Of a DNA stretch of 64,000 nucleotides, positions 40,187 to 48,699 are shown piece after piece (the first letter of the stretch is position 1; every line of letters begins with the position of its first letter). A program made the translations under genes and the position numbers. This DNA comes from CAVRCA01 sp963719345. Its GTDB lineage: Bacteria; Pseudomonadota; Alphaproteobacteria; Acetobacterales; Acetobacteraceae. The stretch covers positions 62,001-126,000 of the forward strand of contig CAVRCA010000003.1 in the NCBI GenBank assembly GCA_963719345.1. Reading direction: 5' to 3'. A model generated the notes under the pieces. That model made no database searches. It was not told the origin of the DNA and was given only the letters and a program-made list of their open reading frames with translations.

Positions 40187-41614
40187 TCAGGGCGACAGCT
40201 CCTCCAAGCGCCGGCCGTTGGTAGGCGGCCCGAGGATGCCGACGGACAGCACGATGCAGAGCATGGCTACGCTGATCATCACGAACACGCCGACCTCGCC
40301 GCCGGCTGCCAGGATCGCCGCCACCCAGTAGCCGACGAAGATCGCGCTCACCCGGCTCCAGCAGAAGGTGAAGCCGATAGCCTGGGCGCGGATGCGCGTC
40401 GGGAACAGTTCCGCCGCATAGGGATGGAACAGCGCGATCAGCCAGTTGTTGCACAACGTCATCAACACGCCGCTGCCGAGGATCAGCGGCAGGCTGGGTG
40501 CGAAGGCGAACCCGAATCCGAACGCCCCGATCCCGAGCGCGGTGAGTACCAACTGCCATTTGCGCTCGAACCGCTCGGCGAAAACCATGCCGAGCACCCC
40601 GCCCAAGGGAGCGGACAGGACGATGATCGTGGTGTAGGCGAGCGAGTGCACCACCGTGTAGCCGCGCGAGACCAGGATCACCGGCACCCAGGACGTGAAG
40701 CCGAACACGGAGATGGTCTGGCAGAACTGGAAGACGGACATCGCAAACGTACGCGGCAGGTAGCGCGACGTCAGCAGCTCGCTCCATCGGCCCCGCAGCG
40801 CCGCAGGCTCTGTCACCGCAGGGCTCGGAGAGGGCAAAGGGCCGCACTCCGCCTCGACTGCCAGCTCGATCCGGCGCATGGCCGCATCGGCCTCCGCCAA
40901 CCTGCCCTGGCCCTCCAACCAGCGGGGCGATTCCGGGACGCCGCGTTGGATGAACCAAACGCCCAGCCCGCCGAGCGCACCGATCAGCACCACCCAGCGC
41001 CAGCCGGATATGCCGAGCGGGGCGTACGGGGTGAACAGGGTGCCGATCAACACGGAGATCGGGGTTGCGGTCAGGATGAAAGCCATGGCGAACGCCATGT
41101 AGCGTCCGCGCAACCGTCCGGGCAGCAGCTCGGCGAGGAAACTGTCGTTGTTGATGAGCTGCGTGCCCACCCCCATCCCGGCACCCAGACGAAGAAGATC
41201 GATCCAGCCGGGCGAGCTGGAGATGGCGATCAGCACGTTACAGGCCGAGTACACGACCATCGCCCAGATGAAGATGAAGCGCCGCCCCAGCAGGTCGGAC
41301 AGCCGGGCGAACAGCAGGGTGCTGAGGAACATGCCCAGGAAGAAGGCGGCGAGGAAACTTGGGAAGCTGTTGAGGTCGAACAGGCCACTGGCCTTCAGCG
41401 TGTAGACGCCATCGTGCAGCAGACCGGGCGCGATGCCGGCGGGCATGAACAATTCGTAGAACTCGAACCAGCCGCCGATCGCAATCAGCAGCACGGTGCG
41501 CCGCAGCGCGCCGCAGCCGGGCAGGCGCTCGATGCGCGCGATGATCGCGGGACGGATGCTGTCCGCGTCCGTGCCCCGCGGCCGGGGCGTCTCTCCCGGC
41601 GCCCTGGTGCTCAC
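40187..41614 (-). CDS. Major facilitator superfamily transporter (sugar porter/metabolite-H+ symporter type)
   Basis: This 475-residue transporter has 12 predicted membrane helices. Family motifs are visible: ARLSDLLGRRFIFIWAM between helices 2 and 3, LLPGRLRGRYMAFAMAF after helix 4, GVPESPRWL after helix 6 and AELFPTRIRAQAIGFTF after helix 10. Substrate cannot be assigned. The start is uncertain: I use the GTG at 41614, leaving about 190 bases for the divergent promoter with ppa; the open frame continues to 41728. Confidence 0.85.
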   Translation of the reverse strand: MSTRAPGETPRPRGTDADSIRPAIIARIERLPGCGALRRTVLLIAIGGWFEFYELFMPAGIAPGLLHDGVYTLKASGLFDLNSFPSFLAAFFLGMFLSTLLFARLSDLLGRRFIFIWAMVVYSACNVLIAISSSPGWIDLLRLGAGMGVGTQLINNDSFLAELLPGRLRGRYMAFAMAFILTATPISVLIGTLFTPYAPLGISGWRWVVLIGALGGLGVWFIQRGVPESPRWLEGQGRLAEADAAMRRIELAVEAECGPLPSPSPAVTEPAALRGRWSELLTSRYLPRTFAMSVFQFCQTISVFGFTSWVPVILVSRGYTVVHSLAYTTIIVLSAPLGGVLGMVFAERFERKWQLVLTALGIGAFGFGFAFAPSLPLILGSGVLMTLCNNWLIALFHPYAAELFPTRIRAQAIGFTFCWSRVSAIFVGYWVAAILAAGGEVGVFVMISVAMLCIVLSVGILGPPTNGRRLEELSP

Positions 41615-41805
41615 GCGCCCTGTCCGATGGTCATGGTCCGATCCCCCCGCCAGCTTCGTTGCCGCTGTGCGTCCGACATCCGTCCAACCTGTGATTGGGT
41701 CGACGCGGCTGGCGACATACTCGTCCATTCGACTGGTTCCGGCGAGACCGTTCCGGGCTGCCGGCGTTTGCGGATTATACTCGGGCGCCGAAGGAGGGCC
41801 GTTGC

Positions 41806-42327
41806 ATGGACGTCAGCAAGATCGCGACCGGGAAAGCGCCGCCGCACGACATCAATGTGGTGGTCGAAATCCCGCAGGGCTCGGCGGTAAAATACGAGGT
41901 CGACAAGGCGTCGGGCGCGATCTTCGTCGATCGCTTCCTGTTCACCCCGACCGCCTACCCTGCCGCCTACGGCTTTATCCCCAACACCCTGGCCGAGGAC
42001 GGCGATCCGGCGGACGCGCTGGTGCTGGTGCCCTCGCAGGTGGTGCCGGGGGCCGTCGTGCGATCGCGCCCCATCGGCATGCTGCGGATGGAGGACGAGG
42101 CGGGACTCGACGAAAAAATCATCTGCGTGCCGCACGACCGGGTGCATCCGCAGCACAGCAGCGTGGAGACCATCGACGATCTCCCGCGCATCACCCGCCT
42201 CGCCATTGAGCACTTTTTTGAGAACTACAAGGATCTCGAGGAGGACAAGTGGGTGAAGGTGCTCGGCTGGGCGAGCAGGGAGGAAGCGGAAGCCACGATC
42301 CTGAAGGCGATCGCCGCGGGCAGCTGA
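41806..42327 (+). CDS. ppa: Inorganic pyrophosphatase
   Basis: This 173-residue family I pyrophosphatase hydrolyses PPi to two phosphates, pulling biosynthetic reactions forward. Active-site elements are VVEIPQGSAVKYEVDK, the signature DGDPADALVL with metal-binding Asp residues, and EDEAGLDEKIICVP. The start ATG 41806 follows a strong AAGGAGGG (41791-41798); a TATACT element at 41776-41781 is a possible -10 box. A resolvase remnant begins directly at its stop codon. Confidence 0.96.
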   Translation: MDVSKIATGKAPPHDINVVVEIPQGSAVKYEVDKASGAIFVDRFLFTPTAYPAAYGFIPNTLAEDGDPADALVLVPSQVVPGAVVRSRPIGMLRMEDEAGLDEKIICVPHDRVHPQHSSVETIDDLPRITRLAIEHFFENYKDLEEDKWVKVLGWASREEAEATILKAIAAGS

Positions 42328-42329
42328 AG

Positions 42330-42609
42330 CTGCTGAAGGCGCTCGCCCCTGGCGACGTGGTGGCACCGGGCGGCTGATGCTGGCGGTGCTGGGGGGCCTC
42401 GCCGACGTGGAGCGCGACCTGATCCGCACCCGCACGGCGGAGGGGCGGAGCCGGGCCAAGCGGCGCGGGCAACACATGGGCCGGCCGCCCAAGCTCACCC
42501 CGCAGCAGCAGGCGGAGGCCCGACAACGCCGGGCGGAGGGGCGACGTTGAAGGAACTGGCAAAGAGCTACAACGTCGGTGTGGCGACGATTTCGCGGCTA
42601 GCACCATAG
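42330..42609 (+). pseudogene. Serine recombinase (resolvase/invertase) remnant, internally deleted
   Basis: The piece starts with LLKALAPGDVV, then jumps to TGRLMLAVLGGLADVERDLIRTR and the linker RAKRRGQHMGRPPKLTPQQQ. A frame change in AEARQRRAEG follows, then the HTH tail LKELAKSYNVGVATISRLAP. In intact resolvases about 50 residues lie between APGDVV and TGRLML, and the catalytic Ser lies upstream of this fragment. So the N terminus and middle are deleted. It abuts ppa and is the scar of a past mobile element. Confidence 0.82.
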
Positions 42610-42741
42610 GCGAGATTGAATGACGGCCGCCGATCGATCAAGTGGAGTAGCTCGAAGCCCGATAAAGCTTCAAGGTTTGTTAATCTGTCTGCACTCACAC
42701 ACGCGTTCCGAAATCGACTGAAGCACAGGACTATCATTGGA

Positions 42742-43419
42742 ATGAGAGCACGTTCACTCAGGGCGACGTGCATCGCCTGTGTTCTTGCCATGATAGTTAT
42801 CTCAGCAGCCGCGAGCGAACTGCGCGACGCTTTGGAGGCAACCTTGCCTGCTGGTGACATACCGCGGCTGAGTTCAATAATGGTCGAGCACAAGGATCCT
42901 GCCGACCGGGCAGAGATCGTCCAATGGCTGCAAGAGAAAGTCGACACAGGAAAAGCACCAGACAGCTACGCTATGGAGATGGCGGTTGCCTCGCTTCGCA
43001 ATGACGATCGGATCAAGGCGCTGACGTATTTGAACTATTATCGCGCCATCATTTTAGTGGATGGCGCGACGTGCTCCGATCCGACATCCGTCGGCTCGCT
43101 TCTGGAAGGAAGCATTTTTCTGTTCGGCAAGCTTACCGCTGACGAGCGCATCACTGTGGACGAGCGCCGGAACTCGGTGGATCATGCTCTCAGGTTGGGG
43201 GGGGAAACTTCCCTCCTGCGGAAACGGGATCCATCGCTATGCAGGGCGGGCCTCACCGCCTACGCCAAGCAACTGAATGTTCCTATGAGCCCAGATCCCG
43301 CAGCGTCCCTTGCTGGCCTCTATGCCGACGATCCGGTTTGGCGCGAGAAGCGAGTCCAGATCCTGCCAAATCTCAAGAAAATGCTGCTTATCGCGAGTGG
43401 CGTGCAAGACGCTCAATGA
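42742..43419 (+). CDS. Hypothetical exported protein
   Basis: I do not recognise this 225-residue protein. A signal peptide is likely (LRATCIACVLAMIVISAAASE). The mature part is helical and charged, with SSIMVEHKDPADRAEIVQWL, ALTYLNYYRAIILVDGATC and a final LPNLKKMLLIASG. Base composition is visibly lower in GC than the neighbours, with more A/T-ending codons. It follows a resolvase remnant, so horizontal acquisition is likely. The ATG at 42742 was chosen because the signal peptide starts there. Confidence 0.7.
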   Translation: MRARSLRATCIACVLAMIVISAAASELRDALEATLPAGDIPRLSSIMVEHKDPADRAEIVQWLQEKVDTGKAPDSYAMEMAVASLRNDDRIKALTYLNYYRAIILVDGATCSDPTSVGSLLEGSIFLFGKLTADERITVDERRNSVDHALRLGGETSLLRKRDPSLCRAGLTAYAKQLNVPMSPDPAASLAGLYADDPVWREKRVQILPNLKKMLLIASGVQDAQ

Positions 43420-43762
43420 ACGCGAAACTTAACTTCAGAGATAAGCGACCTTTTTCATAAAGCCCGTTATAGAAACAGGTTGTTGGGTGGACTATCCCTG
43501 GAGCGTCCAGCGCAAAGATCGGCAGCCTTTCCTCTGCGTCTCCTCCTGCACCCCGACCAGCAGCCGAAACCTTCAGCGTGCGAGCAGGCGTGGAGGCCAT
43601 CTTGCGGGGTCAACCCGCGCTACGCGATCTGAGCCGTCAATCTCCTCAAGGTTTGAGTAAGTCGAGACGAGCCTCATTTTCGCCAAGAGCGTAGCGATGA
43701 AGCGATCCATCGGACCAGCAAGCATGGACCGCTATGCTGTCGGCGGCCCACGATGACGACAG
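43420..43762. other. Intergenic region, no gene seen
   Basis: About 340 bases between the exported hypothetical gene and the alpha-E gene, both of which end here. Short ORFs show no coding character. I see no tRNA, clear hairpin terminator or repeat. Confidence 0.55.
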
Positions 43763-44734
43763 TCAGCTCGGGAAGAAGGCCGTCGCCACATCCGCGTGCA
43801 GCTTGGCGAGCTGATGCTGGATGCCATCGAGAAACGCCGACAAGCCGTCCCGCAAAATGCTGTCGATCTTCAGGTTGGCCAGCAGCGCCCTGAGATCATC
43901 CAACCGCTCCAGCGGCGCGCCACTGGCCCGAAGGTGATAGCGCGAACGCAGTTGGGTCAGATGCCAGTCGAGCATCGCCAGGTTGAGGCCCAGCGAGCGC
44001 GGGAACGAAGGGTCGTTCAGCAGGAAGGCCGCCACTTCCTGCGGCACGTAGCCGTGTCGCTGCACCCGGCGGTAGGCATGGTAGCCGCCGGCAGCGCGCA
44101 ACAGCGTGTTCCACTGGCCGGACTCTCCCTCGCCGTCGGTGCTGGAACGCAACAGCGGGTTGAACTTGATGTCGAGCAGCCGCGTCACCTGGTCGGCCCG
44201 CTCGATATGGCGACCGATCGAATAGAAGTGCCAGCTCTGGTCGCGATAGAAGGTGCCTTCGGTCACGCCGGCGTGCGCCTGCGTCCCGTCCCGCAGCATG
44301 GCGCACAGGCGCGACAGCATCTCGGGCGCGATATCCGCCTCGGCGAGATCGCGGATGCGCTGGTAGAATACGTTGATCTGGAGCCACATCTCGGTCGAGA
44401 TCAGCGCTCGCAGGGTCCGCGCGTTCTCCCGGGCGGAGTAGATGGCGCTCTGGATCGAGGTCGGGTTGTCGCGGTCGAGCAGATAGAAGCGCGCCACGCT
44501 GTCGGCATTGGCGGTGCCGTGCTTGGCGAAGAAGCGCTGCTCGTCGCCGTTGATGCGCACGATGGCGACCCAGCTCGGCCCGTCGTCGCCGTCGCGGGCG
44601 AAGGTGCGCGTCACGTCGAGAACCCGCGCCAGATTCCCGATGCGCTCGACATAACGCGCGAGCCACAGGATGTCGGCCGCATTGCGGGCCAGCAACGGCG
44701 GCGCGGCGGCGACCGAAACGCTCGCCTCGCTCAC
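43763..44734 (-). CDS. Alpha-E domain protein (DUF403)
   Basis: This 323-residue all-helical protein has the DUF403/alpha-E hallmark opening LLARNAADILWLARYVERIGNLAR, then SARENARTLRALISTEMWLQIN and FYSIGRHIERADQVTRLLDIKF. The family is encoded beside circularly permuted ATP-grasp enzymes and often a transglutaminase, and is predicted to act in peptide synthesis or modification. GTG 44734 overlaps the stop of the ATP-grasp gene (GTGA), so the two are coupled. No transglutaminase gene lies nearby. Confidence 0.92.
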   Translation of the reverse strand: MSEASVSVAAAPPLLARNAADILWLARYVERIGNLARVLDVTRTFARDGDDGPSWVAIVRINGDEQRFFAKHGTANADSVARFYLLDRDNPTSIQSAIYSARENARTLRALISTEMWLQINVFYQRIRDLAEADIAPEMLSRLCAMLRDGTQAHAGVTEGTFYRDQSWHFYSIGRHIERADQVTRLLDIKFNPLLRSSTDGEGESGQWNTLLRAAGGYHAYRRVQRHGYVPQEVAAFLLNDPSFPRSLGLNLAMLDWHLTQLRSRYHLRASGAPLERLDDLRALLANLKIDSILRDGLSAFLDGIQHQLAKLHADVATAFFPS

Positions 44735-46233
44735 GCCAGCACCCACGTATCCTTCGAGCCACCGCCCTGCGACGAGTTCACCACGATGGTGCCCTCCCGC
44801 AGCGCGACCCGGGTGAGGCCGCCCGGCAGCACCCAGGTGTCGCGCCCGGTGACGGCGAAGGGCCGCAGGTCCACGTGCCGGGGGGCGAGGCCGGACTCGC
44901 AGAGCGTCGGGGAGACCGACAGCGAGACCAGCGGCTGGCTGATGTAGTTCGCCGGATCGTGGCGCAGGCGGCTGCGGAACATTTCGAGCTCCGCCTGCGA
45001 GGCGTGCGGCCCGATCAGCAGGCCGTAGCCGCCGGACTCCGCGACCGGCTTGACCACCAGTTCAGCCAGGTGGTCGAGCGTGTAGGCCAGCCCGTCCGGC
45101 TCGCCGCAGATCCGTGTCGGCACGTTCGGCAGGATCGCGTCCTGGTCGAGATAATAGCGGATGATGCGCGGCAAGTAGGCATAGAGCGCCTTGTCGTCGG
45201 ACACGCCGGTGCCGACCGCGTTGGCGATCGCCACCCGGCCCCGCCGCCAAGCGTCGAACAGGCCGCGCACCCCGAGCGTGCTCTCGGGGCGGAACACGTC
45301 GGGATCGAGAAAGTCGTCGTTCAGCCGGCGGTAGATCGTGTGCACCGGCGCGAGGCCGGCGGTGGTGCGCATCCACACGCCCCGATCGTCCACCGTGAGG
45401 TCGCGGCCTTCGACCAGCGGGACGCCCATCTCGCGGGCGAGAAACACGTGCTCGAAATAGGCGGAATTGTAGATGCCCGGCGAGAGCAGCACGACGCCGG
45501 GGTCGAGCACGCCCGGCGGCGCGATCTCGCTCATCGCCTGGTGCAGCCGCATCCCGTAGCCGTCCACCGAGCGGACGTTGAGCCCTGTCATCAGGTCGTT
45601 GAGCACGCGCTGCGATAGGTGCCGGTTTTCGATCACGTAGGAGACGCCGGAGGGCGTGCGCGCATTGTCCTCGAGCACCAGGAATTGCCCTGCCGCATCG
45701 CGGACGATGTCGGTGCCGCAGATGTGGACGTAGGTGCCGAGCGGCACGTCGAACCCCTGCATGGCGGCGCAGTAGCCGATGTTGCCGAGCACAAGCTGGC
45801 GCGGCACGACGCCGTCCGCCAGGATTTTCTGGTCGTGATAGACGTCCCAGAGGAACAGGTTCAGCGCCTGCACCCGCTGATGCACGCCGGTCTCAATCGT
45901 CTGCCACTCGGACGCGGTGATGATGCGGGGGATCAGGTCGAACGGCAGCACGCGGTCGATTGCGGTCGCGTCGGAGTAGACGGTGAACGTAATGCCGCGT
46001 TCCATCAGCTCGCGTTCGGCATCCGCGGCCCGCTGCCGGAGCGCCTCGGGACGCAGCGAAGCCAGCTTGTCGAGCAAGCCGGCGATGGCCGGATGCGGCT
46101 CGTGGCCGGTGCGCAGCATTTCGCAGAACATGCCACCCGGATCGTAGGCCGGCAGCGACCCGCCCAGCCGCAAGAGCTGGGCCTGACCCTGCGGGCCCTG
46201 CGCCTGCATACCGGGCGCCATCGCCTGCTCCAT
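44731..46233 (-). CDS. Circularly permuted ATP-grasp type 2 protein (DUF404/407)
   Basis: This 500-residue protein has the family segments ITFTVYSDATAIDRVLPFDLIPRII, YVHICGTDIVRDAAGQFLVLEDNARTPSG, ARTPSGVSYVIENRHLS, LSPGIYNSAYFEHVFLAREMG and VKPVAESGGYGLLIGPHAS. The predicted reaction is ATP-dependent carboxylate-amine ligation forming a peptide. It is the first gene of the pair with alpha-E. ATG 46233 follows a GTG three codons upstream that could also start translation. A 15-bp tandem repeat lies 80 bases upstream. Confidence 0.92.
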   Translation of the reverse strand: MEQAMAPGMQAQGPQGQAQLLRLGGSLPAYDPGGMFCEMLRTGHEPHPAIAGLLDKLASLRPEALRQRAADAERELMERGITFTVYSDATAIDRVLPFDLIPRIITASEWQTIETGVHQRVQALNLFLWDVYHDQKILADGVVPRQLVLGNIGYCAAMQGFDVPLGTYVHICGTDIVRDAAGQFLVLEDNARTPSGVSYVIENRHLSQRVLNDLMTGLNVRSVDGYGMRLHQAMSEIAPPGVLDPGVVLLSPGIYNSAYFEHVFLAREMGVPLVEGRDLTVDDRGVWMRTTAGLAPVHTIYRRLNDDFLDPDVFRPESTLGVRGLFDAWRRGRVAIANAVGTGVSDDKALYAYLPRIIRYYLDQDAILPNVPTRICGEPDGLAYTLDHLAELVVKPVAESGGYGLLIGPHASQAELEMFRSRLRHDPANYISQPLVSLSVSPTLCESGLAPRHVDLRPFAVTGRDTWVLPGGLTRVALREGTIVVNSSQGGGSKDTWVLA

Positions 46234-46312
46234 GCTCACCAACCCCGCGGTATTCCAGTCATCAGACGCCTATGCCCTTGCGACATCCGCCATGGCGAAT
46301 ACCAAGCCACAG

Positions 46313-46357
46313 TAGATACCGAGCCTTTAGATACCGAGCCTTTAGATACCGAGCCTT
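46313..46357. repeat. Three perfect 15-bp tandem repeats
   Basis: The unit tagataccgagcctt occurs at 46313, 46328 and 46343 without a mismatch. Degenerate relatives (ataccaagcc at about 46299, ataccgagcc at about 46363) flank it. The array lies between the start of the ATP-grasp gene and the end of the glycosyltransferase gene. Confidence 0.9.
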
Positions 46358-46380
46358 AGCAAATACCGAGCCGTTCGGCA

Positions 46381-47663
46381 TCAGGCGACCGGCGGCGTTC
46401 CACCTGCGGATCGTCGGCCGACCGCCGGGGCGAAGGCGCGGCCGCCTTCGGCCAGTCGGCCGATCAGCGTGGCGTAGGACCCGATGTAATCGGCCATGGG
46501 AAGGTTCTTCTCGGCGTACCGGCGGGCACGCGTCCGCAGCCGGCGGCCCATCGCCTCGTCCTCGATCAGCGCCAGGACGGACCGGGCAAGCGCCTTGGGG
46601 TCGAAGAAAGGGGTCAGCAGCCCGTTGCGGTCGTGGCGAATGAACTCGCGCACCGGGTCGGTGTCGCTGGCCACGATGGCACAGCCGCTGGCAAGCGCCT
46701 CGCGCAGCGACCAGGAGGCGACGAACGGATAGGTCAGATACACATGCGCGTTCGAGCGCTGCAGCATGCGAAGGTAGGTCCGGTAATCGATGCGGCCCGG
46801 GAACAGAACGCGGCTGTTCATCGATCCGGCCGGCGAGCTCCCGCTGCATGATCTGCTTCCAGGTCGTGCCGCGCGGGGCGGCGCCGTAGCTCACCCCGTC
46901 GCCGCCCACCATCACCGACCCGCACGTCCTTGCGGGCGGCGAGCAGGTGCGGCAGCGCGCGCATCATGACGTGAAACCCGCGATAGGGCTCGAGATCGCG
47001 CGCGACGTAGGTCACCAGCTTCTCCGCCGGCCCGATCTCGACATCGCCGATCCGCAAGGGCTGGCGGAAGGCCTCGGGTCCGGCTTGCACAGATCGAGGT
47101 TCACGCCCTCGCGGCAGCAGGCGTGATGCGGTCGTGCGCCCAGTCCGGATAGGTCGAGAGCTGCCACGCGGTCGGGGTCTGGCCCTGCCCGCGGAGATCG
47201 AGCGCCAGCAGGTTGACGATGTTCTTCGCCCGGATGCGCGGGAAGTCGGCGCGGTTGGCCGGGAATTCCGGATCGAAGCCGACGTCGACGCCATCGATGT
47301 GGTAGAAGAACTCGAAGTAGCCCAGCAGCGGCACGTCCGGCCACACGTCCCGGATGTTCAGCAGCTCGCCCCAGCCGTGATGGCCGATGATGATGTCGGG
47401 CTCAAAGCCAAGCTGCCGCAGGCTGGCGGCGGTCTGGGCCACCGCTTCGGCGCGGCGGGCGGCAACGTCGAACTCCTGCACCGCCCAGTGCGTCGCGTGC
47501 CGGGCGGGTCGGGACGGCGATAGGGCAGCTTGCGCACGCCTGGGATCTCGTTGGCGTTCGGCTGCGTGATGAAGACGATCTCGTGCTTCCGGGCCGCCAC
47601 GAGATGCCGGACGATATGGAGGTATTGGCCGGGGAAGTTCTGATGGACGAACAGGAAGCGCAC
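46381..47663 (-). CDS. GT4-type glycosyltransferase, several frameshifts
   Basis: About 427 residues when pieces are joined. It starts VRFLFVHQNFPGQYLHIVRHL (GTG 47663). Further segments are DIIIGHHGWGELLNIRDVWP, LLGYFEFFYHIDGVDVGFDPEFP, LVTYVARDLEPYRGFHVMMR and the C-terminal GT4 donor-site region NAHVYLTYPFVASWSLREALASGCAIVASDTDPVREF. Breaks are near 47505, 47105, 47080, 46920 and 46830. The fold transfers a sugar from a nucleotide donor. It is upstream of the alpha-E/ATP-grasp pair and may build a glycan in the same pathway. The density of breaks makes true decay possible. Confidence 0.75.
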
Positions 47664-47697
47664 GCGGCGCGCTCGGCGGCTCGGGCGGCGGGAAGCG

Positions 47698-48699
47698 TCA
47701 GCTTGGGCGGCGGCCGGCCTTCAGCACCGGCGGCGTGCGCGGCGGCGGTGTTCGCATTCGGCTCTTGCCGGCCGGCGGGCGGGAGCGGCGATCTCGCCCC
47801 TTGCGGCGCAGCTCCAGCTTGAACGCCTCGAGCGGCGGCCAGGCTGTCGGCCTCGCAGACTTTCGCCATCGGCGACCGGCCCTACCGCGGTGCCATCCAC
47901 GAACGTCGCGCTGTAGGTGCATTCATGGGTCTCGGCCGCCGCTCCGCGCAGCCGCAGCCGGATGCCCGAGCAGCGGCAGAGCCATGCCGCGGCTGCCGCA
48001 GAACTTGCCGCCCTCGACCCAGGGCGAGAGCCACCCGCGACCCAGCACGGCCTGATACTCGATATCCTCGGCGGCCATGCCGTCGCGCGGGGCGACGCCG
48101 AACCCCTCGATCCAGTGCTTGCTGCCGCGCACGCCGACCCAATCGCCCACCGCGACGGCTACGTCGCCCATGCGCGCGACGTGGGCGACGAGCTTCGGCG
48201 GCTCGCCGGCGGGCGGAGCGCCGCCCGATGCCATCGGCTCCGAGGCGGCCGGTGGTGGGGCAACCGGCTCAGCGGGGGCGCCTGCACCGCGACCTCGGCC
48301 ACTCGGCTGCTCAGGCGCAGCACCTGCAGCCGGGGCGCAACGTCGGCGCCGTGCGCTGGGCGACTGGTAGATCGTGACCAGCACCTGCGCGGGACCGTCG
48401 CTCACCCGTACCAGCGCCGCGCCGTCCGGGCCGCCGAGCCAGCCGTCCTCGCGAAAAGTGGTGATCGCGATCGCTTCGGGGTGGCTGGCCGCTCCTGGGG
48501 GCCGCGAGACGCGGACGCCGGGCAGTCCCGAGGCGTCGTCCGGCAGGGCGCCATGCGGCGTCTGCACGATGCAGAACAGCCCCGTCTCCAGAGTCATCAG
48601 GTGGCCGGAGACCCGCAACTCGGTCATCCGGTTGGTCAAGCGATCGGCGGGCGGCGGCGCCGATTGGGTTCCTTGCGAGGACGCGGTCGCGTCGGACAT
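47698..48699 (-). CDS. Hypothetical protein beside glycosyltransferases, several frameshifts
   Basis: I do not recognise a family. About 330 residues start MSDATASSQGTQSAPPPADR. An N-terminal part (MTELRVSGHLMTLETGLFCIVQT, VSDGPAQVLVTIYQSP) is separated by a Pro/Ala/Gly-rich linker from a second part (VAHVARMGDVAVAVGDWVGVRGS, IEYQAVLGRGWLSPWVEGGKFCG). The basic C terminus (LEAFKLELRRKGRDRRSR) lies in another frame. Breaks lie near 47960, 47870 and 47840. It sits between two glycosyltransferase genes on the same strand and overlaps the end of the larger one by 64 bases. Confidence 0.6.

Noticed and set aside
46313..46372. A CRISPR-like short array
   Set aside because: Units are 15 bp and directly abutting with no spacers, and no cas genes are near.
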